Assembly: GCF_018141445.1 (NCBI RefSeq)
Contig: NZ_CP058649.1
Span: forward strand, 4,111,001 to 4,175,000
From: Vallitalea pronyensis
GTDB lineage: Bacteria; Bacillota; Clostridia; Lachnospirales; Vallitaleaceae
Reading direction: 5' to 3'
Length of the DNA: 64,000 bases
The notes under the pieces were generated by a model. It worked only from the letters and a program-made list of their open reading frames with translations. It did no database searches and had not been told where the DNA came from. Below are positions 27,666 through 37,296 of this stretch, in pieces. Within the stretch, counting starts at the first letter, position 1; every line of letters starts with the position of its first letter. Both the position numbers and the translations under genes were made by a program.

Positions 27666-27885
27666 ATTGTTCTTTTTTCTTTAACCACCACTCGATGCCG
27701 CTGATTAATAGGTAAACGATGATGAGAACAATCCCAATCGTTAACAAATGATTATTACTATCAACTGGGCATGTACCTGCTGGTAATTGACTTCGGTCAT
27801 AATAAGTTTTTCCTAGTGCAAAGACAGATACGGCAATGGCACTATAGAATGCAATGTTGGATAGTAAGCGCAAGTTTTTCCTCAT
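27664..27885 (-). CDS. Small two-helix membrane protein, unknown
   Basis: 73 residues from ATG 27885 (MRKNLRLLSNIAF), 8 bases after GGAGG; the in-frame GTG at 27894 overlaps that ribosome-binding site. Two hydrophobic segments, about residues 9-24 and 48-64, are joined by a loop with TYYDRSQLPAGTCPVD, and the tail is basic (WWLKKKEQ). No function recognised. It converges on the 32-residue peptide and shares its terminator. Confidence 0.7.
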   Translation of the reverse strand: MRKNLRLLSNIAFYSAIAVSVFALGKTYYDRSQLPAGTCPVDSNNHLLTIGIVLIIVYLLISGIEWWLKKKEQ

Positions 27886-27965
27886 GGCTTCCACCTCCTA
27901 CCCCTATTATAAACGATTTTCCGCCTTTATACAAAGTCTTTTTCATTATTTCCAAAAGATACCCA

Positions 27966-29255
27966 TTAAGCAGAAGCTATATAACCCACATATGTTAGCG
28001 CTTTTGGACCTCGATAATAATCAACTTGTTCCATTTCCTTTGTAAAATACATCTTTTCTTGTACTTCCTTGATGTTAGCTGATAATGAACCGCCTGTAAA
28101 CACAGCATGGTTTTCACCATCAAAATAACGCGCTAATCGTATCTCTCCACCAAAACTACCTGAAACACTTTCCATATCGAAAGATGAAAAGGAAAGGATT
28201 TCAATATGAGGTTCTTTTATTATCTGTCCATAAGATTTTGAACCTGAGCCAACTTCCATATTTTGTATGTGGCCAGTGGGCTCGATACCTAAATATTGGG
28301 CATATTGATTGCTCCCATGATAATCATTGAGAATGCCATCTGTAATAAGATTAAACGTTGATAATATCATGCCATCACTATCAACTGGAGACGATTTTGT
28401 TGAGTTTTCCATCATTGGATTAAGGGTTATATTCACATAATCCCCTTTTACATCTCCTTGAATGGAGGTGCCTGTCTTGAATTGGGAGACTCCTTCATAC
28501 ACACTCATGGCATTAGCGTGCCTCACATAATAGTTAAGGATCTCTCTGACTTCTGTAGCCCTCATAATAATGGGTATGTCTTTTAAAAGAGGCATGGGCC
28601 TGGCTATGGCTTTATCTTTTGCCCGCATCAACTGCTCTTCAATACGTTCTTCAATGGCTGTGTGATAATCCGTATAGTTATACTCTTCATAGATTTCCAC
28701 ATCTTCCTTTGCTTCCTTCCACTGGGTCAGTACTTCTAAAGCACATGACTGATTTTGGTACGATACATCAACACCTCTTGAATTCATTATACGATGATAG
28801 GCATGATTAACAAATATTTCAGATGAGTTAATAAAGCCCTTATCATAATGGTCCGATTTGTATAACTGATCTCTTATAGCAAGTATACCATCTGTAAGCT
28901 CTGATTTCGATAGTTGATCAGATGTTGTCACTTGCATATCCGATGGGTCTACCAGTTGAAAAGCTTTATTTTTAGCAAATCTAGCTGAAAAGGCGGCATT
29001 CTCAATGACTTGAGCAATTTCTTCTTTATTCATTGTTGGGTGAAGACGGTAAGATGCCATACCTGTATATGTTTTATCATCCTCATTTATATCTACATAT
29101 ACCGTAATACGGTAGTGCCTAACATCCTTCGTACGATTCATATCCAAGGCTTTTTTAATAAAAAATAATTCTTCCGAAATGGTATGGGTTTCATGAATAC
29201 TCCAATCGGATAGATGGGCATTGTTCTCTAGTAATCCCTTAATCACATCTATCAT
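27966..29255 (-). CDS. TldD/PmbA family protein, TldE-like partner
   Basis: 429 residues, a metallopeptidase-fold protein of the PmbA/TldE type, without the HExxxH zinc motif of its partner. SGSFGGEIRLARYFDGENHAVFTGGSLSANI near the C-terminus is typical. Its start overlaps the upstream tldD stop by one base (TAATG), indicating translational coupling. TldD/TldE form a heterodimeric zinc protease; in E. coli it trims microcin B17 and degrades unfolded peptides. No peptide-antibiotic genes are seen nearby, so a general proteolytic role is more likely. Confidence 0.85.
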   Translation of the reverse strand: MIDVIKGLLENNAHLSDWSIHETHTISEELFFIKKALDMNRTKDVRHYRITVYVDINEDDKTYTGMASYRLHPTMNKEEIAQVIENAAFSARFAKNKAFQLVDPSDMQVTTSDQLSKSELTDGILAIRDQLYKSDHYDKGFINSSEIFVNHAYHRIMNSRGVDVSYQNQSCALEVLTQWKEAKEDVEIYEEYNYTDYHTAIEERIEEQLMRAKDKAIARPMPLLKDIPIIMRATEVREILNYYVRHANAMSVYEGVSQFKTGTSIQGDVKGDYVNITLNPMMENSTKSSPVDSDGMILSTFNLITDGILNDYHGSNQYAQYLGIEPTGHIQNMEVGSGSKSYGQIIKEPHIEILSFSSFDMESVSGSFGGEIRLARYFDGENHAVFTGGSLSANIKEVQEKMYFTKEMEQVDYYRGPKALTYVGYIASA

Positions 29256-30688
29256 TACGCTAACCTCCCTTTGGCTTTTATATAAGGTCCACCATCTGTG
29301 GTCTTAATAACTTCTTTATGCCCTTTCCCACATGCCCCAGACCCTGATAATTCAAAGTCCTTGGACATCATGGTAATGGACTGTAGAAGTTCGGGCACAT
29401 AGCCTGTTAAAAATACAGGTGATATAATTTTTCCTGTTAACTTTCCATCTTTGATTTCTCGACCCAGATGAACAACAACCTGAATTCCCCAATTTTTTGG
29501 GTCTTCCATACCACTACGTATATTTTCTAATAAATACCCATGTTTAATGGATGCAATCATGTCACTTAGCTCATCCTTACCACTTTCAAAGTATGTATTG
29601 GTCATTCTTGCATAAGCTTTTCGTTCGAAGCTTTCTCTTCTACCATTTCCAGTAGGTTTGGTTTCCAAAACATTTGCTGATAATATATCGGATATACCCG
29701 ACTTAAGCATACCATCTTGAATAATAACGGTATCATTGCCAATGGTCCCTTCATCATCAAAGAAATAACTGGATGGGCATGGATATGATTTTACCCCGTC
29801 TTTCATGGTAACCATAGGTGCTGCTACTTGCTTATTCATGTATTCTGGAGCTTTTGCACGGTCTTTCACAAACATGTCTGTTTCTACACCGTGACCAAAT
29901 GCTTCATGAGCAATAACCCCTGTCACTTTTGGATTACAAATAATATCATATTCACCAGGCTCAACACGTTCTGCATCTAATAAAGCAATGGCTTCGTCAA
30001 CCACACCTTGGCACTTTTCTTCTAATTCATCCAGTAATTCAACACCTTTTAGACCGGATATGGTATCAAAAGAATATTGCACATTATTCCCTCGCTTAGC
30101 TAATGGTACAATTAAACCATTGGTGTAAGTATAACTTTGACTTAATTCTTTGTTTTTGGATATGAACACCTTGGATACCTGTGTCTCGTGATAAGAAACA
30201 CGTACATCAACAAGTTCATTAGACATCTTCAAGCCTTTATGCATAATAGCTGTTAATTTCTCCAATTTCTCTTGTGCTGTCACTGTAGCAGGTTCAATTT
30301 CTAGTTCACTGTGAAATGCTTTCTGGACAAATGCTTCTTCCAACTTAGCATAGCCATTAATGGGCATACCCTCTTTTTTAAGTCGCTGAAACTTAGCTTG
30401 ACCGACTGCTAAGATGTCTTCATAGATCCCTTTTAATAATGCCTCAGAAAATTCATTGAAGGAGTGTTCAGAATAGTTCCTTCCATTGTATACGCGAACC
30501 ACATAACCACACTCTAGAAAGTACTGAAAATCCTGTACGGATTCACCTGTTGTCCTTACACTGTAAACTCTACTGGACACATCTGTACCAAGTATTGATA
30601 CATAGTCAAAATCCTTATCCAGCATATCCACCAATCTTTTCATGAGCTGCATATGCCGGTTTAAATTATCCGATAACTTTACTTGCAT
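29255..30688 (-). CDS. TldD-like metallopeptidase subunit
   Basis: 477 residues with the zinc motif HEAFGH (His261, Glu262, His266) in CNPKVTGVIAHEAFGHGVE, the catalytic signature of TldD. Downstream FDDEGTIGNDTVIIQDG and the C-terminal GSGACGKGHKEVIKTTDGGP fit the family. In TldD/TldE heterodimers this subunit carries the active site. It is first in a two-gene operon with the TldE-like gene. GGGAG precedes the ATG. The divergent neighbour is the SAM riboswitch/metY unit. Confidence 0.88.
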   Translation of the reverse strand: MQVKLSDNLNRHMQLMKRLVDMLDKDFDYVSILGTDVSSRVYSVRTTGESVQDFQYFLECGYVVRVYNGRNYSEHSFNEFSEALLKGIYEDILAVGQAKFQRLKKEGMPINGYAKLEEAFVQKAFHSELEIEPATVTAQEKLEKLTAIMHKGLKMSNELVDVRVSYHETQVSKVFISKNKELSQSYTYTNGLIVPLAKRGNNVQYSFDTISGLKGVELLDELEEKCQGVVDEAIALLDAERVEPGEYDIICNPKVTGVIAHEAFGHGVETDMFVKDRAKAPEYMNKQVAAPMVTMKDGVKSYPCPSSYFFDDEGTIGNDTVIIQDGMLKSGISDILSANVLETKPTGNGRRESFERKAYARMTNTYFESGKDELSDMIASIKHGYLLENIRSGMEDPKNWGIQVVVHLGREIKDGKLTGKIISPVFLTGYVPELLQSITMMSKDFELSGSGACGKGHKEVIKTTDGGPYIKAKGRLA

Positions 30689-30764
30689 CCTTTCATCTCC
30701 CTATCTTTTTTTCTAACCCCAAATTATAGTTATGATGTTTACTCCAAATTTTTTATAATTTTAT

Positions 30765-30793
30765 TTGACAGACTAAAATATCTGTGTTATGAT
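30765..30793 (+). promoter_or_regulatory. Promoter of the SAM riboswitch/metY transcript
   Basis: TTGACA (30765-30770), 17-base spacer, TATGAT (30788-30793). Confidence 0.85.
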
Positions 30794-30804
30794 ATCTGAA
30801 ATTA

Positions 30805-30910
30805 ATCTCTTATAGAGAGTGGCAGAGGGACTGGCCCTGTGAAGCCCGGCAACCTGTACCAAGGTACAAGGTGCTAATTCCATCAGCAATAGCTGAAAGA
30901 TAAGAGGAGA
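30805..30910 (+). promoter_or_regulatory. SAM-I (S-box) riboswitch
   Basis: P1 arms CTCTTAT and ATAAGAG enclose AGAGTGGCAGAGGGACTGGC, then CCTGTGAAGCCCGGCAACC and AAGGTGCTAATTCC, the invariant S-box core. SAM binding should favour the terminator that follows, repressing methionine biosynthesis. Confidence 0.97.
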
Positions 30911-30927
30911 TAAAGACGATATCTTAT

Positions 30928-30953
30928 ACTCCTATTCATTTATAGGAGTTTTT
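30928..30953 (+). terminator. SAM riboswitch expression-platform terminator
   Basis: ACTCCTAT / TATAGGAGT stem followed by a T-run. It lies 18 bases after the aptamer and about 280 bases before metY. Confidence 0.85.
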
Positions 30954-31157
30954 CTTTTATCCACCTTTAATTAGACAGTGAGCCTTTATCGTCATGATTC
31001 ATACTGAAATATGTATGCTATTTTACTTAGATAAATATCTGTCTCACTGGTTCATTTTTTTCTCTATAACTGGATTAAATGTATTATTTTTTGGATACCA
31101 CTATCATGGAGTTAGCTACTACAGGAATATTATAATTATGTAGATAAAAAGCTATAG

Positions 31158-32513
<1,356 letters not shown>

Positions 32514-32532
32514 TACTGGTTTTTAGACATTA

Positions 32533-32575
32533 ACAAACCTCTCTGGTATAAAGTTTACCAAAGAGGTTTGTTTTT
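32533..32575 (+). terminator. metY terminator
   Basis: AACAAACCTCT / AGAGGTTTGTT stem with T-run, 20 bases after the stop. It also has an A-run on the left and may serve the opposite strand. Confidence 0.85.
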
Positions 32576-32611
32576 AAAAATGACTGGATATAGCATGTGA
32601 TACAGCTAACA

Positions 32612-33985
32612 TCATTGATTATAAAATGCTGTTATGGTTATACCGTTATTACCTAATGGCTGCTTATGGTCTAATCCAATGAATTGACCTTGGCTATTTT
32701 GCCATAGAGCGGATTTTAAGAAATTATATTTCTCTTCGTCCCACTTAATAAAGGAATAATCCACTAATCCACCTGTATCACCTGAATTAGCATTGTAACA
32801 CCAGAAAGTATGATGAATTTTGTTTTGAATCATATAATCTCTAATGGCGTGCATCCAAATACCGTTGTCGCCATTCAAACTGCCACCCCATTCGCCAACA
32901 AATAAAGGTGCTATTTGATCTTCCATAATGTAAGCCCAATTGTCTTTCCAAACATCCTGGTATAAAGTATTTTGATTAAATCCAGGATAAAACCAGCTTT
33001 GTTGATGCACATCTGGTCCATAATCATGAGGTGAATAAACCAGTTGTTTTTGTCCTGTTCCAAGATCTATGGGATAATCTTTTACACCTCTTAGGTTACC
33101 ACCCCACCAATAACCATAATAGTCTTTTTCTTGATTGCTGGTATAATCAAACCCTTCCTTAGGATACGTTTCAATACCTTCAACAATAATGAGTACATTA
33201 GGGTTAATGGCTAGAATTCTCTTAGCACAGATTTCTGCTACCTTTTTCCAATTATTAACAGAGTTGGAGTCATTCCAGATAGCTGACGCTCCACTTTGAT
33301 AAGCCTTTCCATGAGGCTCATTTTGTAAATCAAATGCCAGGATGGTATCATCATTTTTATAGCGATTGGCTACCCATTCCCATGTTTCATAAAATATTTC
33401 TGTTGTGATATGGTCGTGGTACCAAAGCGGATGAAAGTGTCCCATAGCGTCTGTTTTTGCACTGTGTACATCTAACATGACTTTCATACCATTTGTTTTA
33501 CAAATTTGAAGAAAAGCATCGAATATTTCCAGGCTATTTTTACCCTCTAACTCTGGATTTGTATATGTATTCACATTTGGTCTTGGATATATGCCATTGG
33601 ACCATTGATGTAAAATTTCTGTGGATATGGGCACTCTTAGAATATTGATGCCCCGATTAGCCATCTCGTCTAAAGCTTCTTTCATGTTACAGGTCCAAAT
33701 ACCGTCAAAACAATTGGTTCCCGTATTAAACCCAAACCAATTTGTTCCAGTTAACCAAACAGGATTACCGTGCTTATCCACTATTTGATTGCCTTCTACA
33801 TGGAGCCAATCATCATCCCCTACAAAAGCTGTAGACTGGGGTTCAACTTGCACCGTTCCCGACTCTTGTGTAAGTACATTAGTCATTGTACCATTGGTAG
33901 ACATTTTAGCAAAAGTTGCATCATGAAGTCCAACTGTTAGTAATAGCATTGTTACTAGTAAACAAACAATTCCTTTTTTCTTCAT
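32612..33985 (-). CDS. Secreted glycoside hydrolase family 5 endoglucanase-like enzyme
   Basis: 457 residues: signal peptide 1-26 ([20 protein letters not shown]...ATFA), short linker, then a GH5 TIM barrel. Acid/base Glu223 lies in FDLQNEPHG and nucleophile Glu365 in [24 protein letters not shown] and [11 protein letters not shown] mark the start of the barrel. GH5 enzymes hydrolyse beta-1,4 glucans or mannans; this layout is cellulase-like. No carbohydrate-binding or dockerin domain is attached, so it is free or loosely bound outside the cell. It follows a secreted double-CBM21 protein on the same strand but is separated from it by a strong terminator. Confidence 0.9.
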   Translation of the reverse strand: MKKKGIVCLLVTMLLLTVGLHDATFAKMSTNGTMTNVLTQESGTVQVEPQSTAFVGDDDWLHVEGNQIVDKHGNPVWLTGTNWFGFNTGTNCFDGIWTCNMKEALDEMANRGINILRVPISTEILHQWSNGIYPRPNVNTYTNPELEGKNSLEIFDAFLQICKTNGMKVMLDVHSAKTDAMGHFHPLWYHDHITTEIFYETWEWVANRYKNDDTILAFDLQNEPHGKAYQSGASAIWNDSNSVNNWKKVAEICAKRILAINPNVLIIVEGIETYPKEGFDYTSNQEKDYYGYWWGGNLRGVKDYPIDLGTGQKQLVYSPHDYGPDVHQQSWFYPGFNQNTLYQDVWKDNWAYIMEDQIAPLFVGEWGGSLNGDNGIWMHAIRDYMIQNKIHHTFWCYNANSGDTGGLVDYSFIKWDEEKYNFLKSALWQNSQGQFIGLDHKQPLGNNGITITAFYNQ

Positions 33986-34273
33986 ATGATCACCCTTTTG
34001 TCTTTAATTGTAGAACCGCACCTGATGCACTATCAATAAAATGTAGAGGTTCATGATGTTATCATACCATATTACGCAAGTTATTTCTATAATATTATTT
34101 ATTTTTGTACGTTTATCTAAAATAGTAGAATATTTTTGTAACTTATTTATATTTTTACATAAACCCGAAGATATATCAGAGATGACATGTTTAGTTTTCC
34201 CCAAATTTTTATCCTGACATTCGTGCTATTCGTACATGATAAATGCACCGCTATATTCTATTATCTTACATCA

Positions 34274-34312
34274 TAAAAAGCAGATAAAGATTAACTCAAT
34301 CTTTATCTGCTT
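34274..34312 (-). terminator. Terminator of the CBM21 protein gene
   Basis: AAGCAGATAAAGATT / AATCTTTATCTGCTT, 15 perfect pairs, 5-base loop, U-run leftwards. The stretch from here to the GH5 start at 33985 holds only that gene's leader; no clear promoter was found. Confidence 0.92.
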
Positions 34313-34335
34313 ACATGAGCCTTTACTATAAGGTT

Positions 34336-35139
34336 TTAAGGTATATTAGGGTCTTGTGTTGGCGAAAAACTGTAATTATCACCAAAATTATTGTCCCAAT
34401 AAGTGACACCGTTTACAATATACCTAATCACATATTGTCCACCACTACTCCAAGGAATATAACTGTTTTTAATCGTATTAAATTCCCATACTTCTACACC
34501 GGTTTCAGAGGAAGGTTGATAATAAGCATCTGTTTCATGGAATGTTTGCCAGCCATCTGTGGTATAGCGTACTTTAACCACTTTATCATACCCTAAGTCT
34601 TTCAAAATGATGGAACCATAAATAGAATTGGAAGATCTCCCTGCCCTATTTAGCTTCACAACACTTTTAGATAAGATGTTTGTTGCATTTGAACTGGTAC
34701 TGCTGTTTTGAAGGAAATAATCATTACCACCATTATTATCCCAATATGTATGACCATTCACCTCATATTTTATTGCAAATTGACAGTTATATGTATATTG
34801 ATGTGCAGGTGAGTAGGCTTGATGTGGCGTTGAATAAGACCATACTTCCGACCCGTCCGCTAACGTTTTCATATACGTTGCCGTTTGATCCATCCAATTC
34901 ATACCATCATAGGTATAATGGACAATAACATTTTTGTTATAATCTAGATTATTAATATAGATATACCCTGTTGTATAATAACCAGTAATTTGTCCTTGGT
35001 TGGTATAAGTAGTCATGAGTTTTGAAGAAAACAACTGAACATGGGTTGTATCAGCCTGTATATGTAGTCCATTAAAAGTCAACATGAAAGTAAGACACAT
35101 GATAACAGCAATTGCATTTCTCTTGAGCTTTTTTTTCAT
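34336..35139 (-). CDS. Secreted protein with two CBM21-like starch/glycogen-binding domains
   Basis: 267 residues: signal peptide (about 1-29, ending IQAD) and two tandem domains, about 30-150 and 160-262. Each ends with the CBM21 hallmark: VNGHTYWDNNGGNDYF and VNGVTYWDNNFGDNYSF; VIVHYTYDGMNW and KVRYTTDGWQTF are the matching central strands. No catalytic domain is present. It probably binds alpha-glucan outside the cell, perhaps holding substrate for other enzymes. GGAGG precedes the ATG. Two identical CG-centred palindromes upstream suggest control by a LacI-family sugar regulator. Confidence 0.85.
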   Translation of the reverse strand: MKKKLKRNAIAVIMCLTFMLTFNGLHIQADTTHVQLFSSKLMTTYTNQGQITGYYTTGYIYINNLDYNKNVIVHYTYDGMNWMDQTATYMKTLADGSEVWSYSTPHQAYSPAHQYTYNCQFAIKYEVNGHTYWDNNGGNDYFLQNSSTSSNATNILSKSVVKLNRAGRSSNSIYGSIILKDLGYDKVVKVRYTTDGWQTFHETDAYYQPSSETGVEVWEFNTIKNSYIPWSSGGQYVIRYIVNGVTYWDNNFGDNYSFSPTQDPNIP

Positions 35140-35287
35140 TTCAAATCCTCCTTATTTATTGTCGTGTCAAATTGGACACTTTACTAAAGCATATATTTCA
35201 AAGGCATAGTATTGTACTAGGTCATACTATCCTATTAATATCTGTAGAAAATAGTTGATATGCATATAACATACTAAAATAATTTAT

Positions 35288-35299
35288 TTAAACGTTTAA
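35288..35299. promoter_or_regulatory. LacI-family-type operator, copy 1
   Basis: Perfect palindrome TTAAACGTTTAA with a central CG, the usual form for LacI/GalR-family sites. An identical core occurs at 35426. Confidence 0.5.
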
Positions 35300-35425
35300 C
35301 AATTATTTTCAAAAAAAAATTTATTTATTAGTGTATTTAATGCCTTTATCCAAACAATTTATATATATATTATATATTAATAATTAATTTACCGCAATAC
35401 TTTTCTTAATAATATAATATTTTTG

Positions 35426-35437
35426 TTAAACGTTTAA
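35426..35437. promoter_or_regulatory. LacI-family-type operator, copy 2
   Basis: Same 12-base palindrome, 138 bases centre to centre from copy 1, suitable for looping. The match extends one base upstream: GTTAAACGTTTAA here, and its mirror TTAAACGTTTAAC at copy 1. Confidence 0.5.
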
Positions 35438-35508
35438 TTTATTATTCTCTATTGGTATGTATTCTATTACCGATGATAAAGGGGAATACAAAGGAATACG
35501 TTGAATAG

Positions 35509-35556
35509 AAAAATAGCAGCAATTTATGCTGCTAAGCATACGTCACTGCTATTTTT
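35509..35556 (-). terminator. Terminator after the CNNM/CorC-type gene
   Basis: AAAAATAGCAG / CTGCTATTTTT, 11 pairs around a 26-base region that itself contains a smaller GCAG/CTGC-type hairpin. It could work in both directions. Confidence 0.75.
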
Positions 35557-35615
35557 ATTATTGATACACTAAATAAGTTTTATGTCAATTGCCTATTATT
35601 TTCCATACTTTTTCA

Positions 35616-36896
35616 TCAAGAAATTTTCTCTTCTTCTACTTCATCAACCTGACTGACTTCTACTTTCATGACGCAGTTATTCTCTACACCAATTATTTTA
35701 AGCACATAGTCATCTATTTCAATGGTTTCATTGATGTATGGAATCGTCGGTATTTGCTCTTGGATAAAGCCACCTATTGTTGTAGAATGTTGTGATTGGT
35801 ATTTTGTTTGGAATTGTTTGTTGAATTCCGATAACTTCATGTTACCAAATACAACAGTTTTACCATCATCTATGGCAAATGTCTTCTCTTCTTTCACATC
35901 ATATTCATCGGCTATATCGCCTACAATTTCTTCTAACACGTCTTCAATGGTTACAATACCTGCAACCTCACCAAACTCATCAGTTACGACAGCTACTTGT
36001 CTATGGTTTTCTTTAAAAACACTTAGCAGATTTTCCACAATCATGGTATTGCTGATAAAGAATGGTTCAGACATTATTTCTAGTATATTGATATCTTCAA
36101 CTCGGTCAATGTAGGCAATGTTTCTGACATGAAGGATACCAATAATTTTCTGTTTATTATCCGATGCACATACAGGTAAGTGAGAGTATCCCTTATCCAT
36201 ATAGCAGCGAATATGTTCAATGGTGGATGTTTCATCTATGTAACAGAGGTCCATCTTATGGGTCATGACATCTTTTACTTTTAAAGAGGATAGATTAAGC
36301 ACACCTTTAATAAATTCATTTTGTTCTTTATTAACCCCGCCTGTTTCAAGTGATATGTCAGCCATGGCTTGTAATTCCTCTTTGGTTACCAAGTTAACCA
36401 CTTTCTTTTCTTCCTCTTCATCGTGAGCTTTTGTGGTGATACGTGTAACGAATTTATTAAGAGGTTGAGCTATAGGACTTAACACCTTGTAAATTAAGTA
36501 TAAAGGTTTGGCAATAAATTGAGCCACCTTTTCTGGATTTTGACTTGCCATGGTTTTGGGTAATACTGCCCCAAAAACAAGGATAACAATTGTCATAACA
36601 ACTGTTGCTAAAATGGGACCATAATTATCCATGTTAACAGGTTTTAATAATTGTGCAAAAAAAGCAGTTGCCAGTGATGCGGCTGATATGTTCACAATGT
36701 TATTACCAAGTAGAATAACGGCAAGTAGTCGCTCACGGCTACTTAACAGCTTAGCAATAATATCCACGTTCTTATTCTTGTTCTCCATCATGACTTTTAA
36801 CTTAGAATTGGTGATACCAAACAAAGATATCTCTGATGCTGAAAAGAAACTAGAACCACCTACTAATAGTATTAGAAAAAATAACTGGGTCTGCAT
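35616..36896 (-). CDS. CNNM/CorC-type membrane protein (DUF21, CBS pair, CorC_HlyC)
   Basis: 426 residues in the standard order: DUF21 transmembrane domain (about 1-180, with GGSSFFSASEISLFGITNSK and LGNNIVNISAASLA), a CBS-domain pair (about 200-335, MTHKMDLCYIDE... and VVTDEFGEVAGIVTIEDVLEEIVGDI), and a C-terminal CorC_HlyC domain (about 345-415). Often labelled hemolysin-like, but characterised relatives take part in Mg2+ or Co2+ export/homeostasis. GAGAGGAG precedes the ATG closely. Monocistronic, with a terminator at 35509. Confidence 0.92.
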   Translation of the reverse strand: MQTQLFFLILLVGGSSFFSASEISLFGITNSKLKVMMENKNKNVDIIAKLLSSRERLLAVILLGNNIVNISAASLATAFFAQLLKPVNMDNYGPILATVVMTIVILVFGAVLPKTMASQNPEKVAQFIAKPLYLIYKVLSPIAQPLNKFVTRITTKAHDEEEEKKVVNLVTKEELQAMADISLETGGVNKEQNEFIKGVLNLSSLKVKDVMTHKMDLCYIDETSTIEHIRCYMDKGYSHLPVCASDNKQKIIGILHVRNIAYIDRVEDINILEIMSEPFFISNTMIVENLLSVFKENHRQVAVVTDEFGEVAGIVTIEDVLEEIVGDIADEYDVKEEKTFAIDDGKTVVFGNMKLSEFNKQFQTKYQSQHSTTIGGFIQEQIPTIPYINETIEIDDYVLKIIGVENNCVMKVEVSQVDEVEEEKIS

Positions 36897-37046
36897 ACAT
36901 TACTCCTCTCGTTTCTATGAAATTTTCTTTTCCCCTTCCTTCATTTTTACCTAATCATTATTTTAAATCTATTGGAACGTTATGTCAAATAGTTATTTTT
37001 CTTTTTGCATGTTTCTTATTTTTTTATTATTAGGTGACCATTCATC

Positions 37047-37274
37047 TTATATTTCTAACCCATATAACTCATCTACTTTTTCTGTCATGGACTTAATACA
37101 ATCCCCTATGGCTTGATTGTAAATAACCGGTCCAACCTCTTGGAGGATAAACTCCATGAGCAGTATGGCAGCTAAATCACCGATTTCTTCGTCTCTTTCC
37201 TCAAGGAAAAATTCTTTAATCAACCCTTTGATAACGTCTTGTTTTTCTTTTGATAATTCAATTTTACTTTTCAT
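37047..37274 (-). CDS. DUF2164 family protein
   Basis: 75 residues. KIELSKEKQDVIKGLIKEFFLEERDEEIGDLAA and EVGPVIYNQAIGD match the short cytoplasmic DUF2164 family, whose function is unknown. It is highly charged and helical with no membrane segment. It lies 22 bases after glgB on the same strand and is probably co-transcribed. GGGAG precedes the ATG. Confidence 0.85.
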   Translation of the reverse strand: MKSKIELSKEKQDVIKGLIKEFFLEERDEEIGDLAAILLMEFILQEVGPVIYNQAIGDCIKSMTEKVDELYGLEI

Positions 37275-37296
37275 TGGTATTCTCTCCCTTTTTTTA

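Larger units (their letters stand above)
35140..35508. other. AT-rich regulatory gap upstream of the CBM21 gene
   Basis: No gene-like ORF. It holds the CBM21 ribosome-binding site, a small GTGTC/GACAC inverted repeat near 35165, and the two operator-like palindromes listed separately. The centre (about 35340-35420) is almost pure A/T. Confidence 0.6.

Noticed and set aside
34004..34204. 66-codon minus-strand ORF upstream of the GH5 gene
   Set aside because: AT-rich, no RBS, no domain; it covers the promoter/leader region of the GH5 gene.
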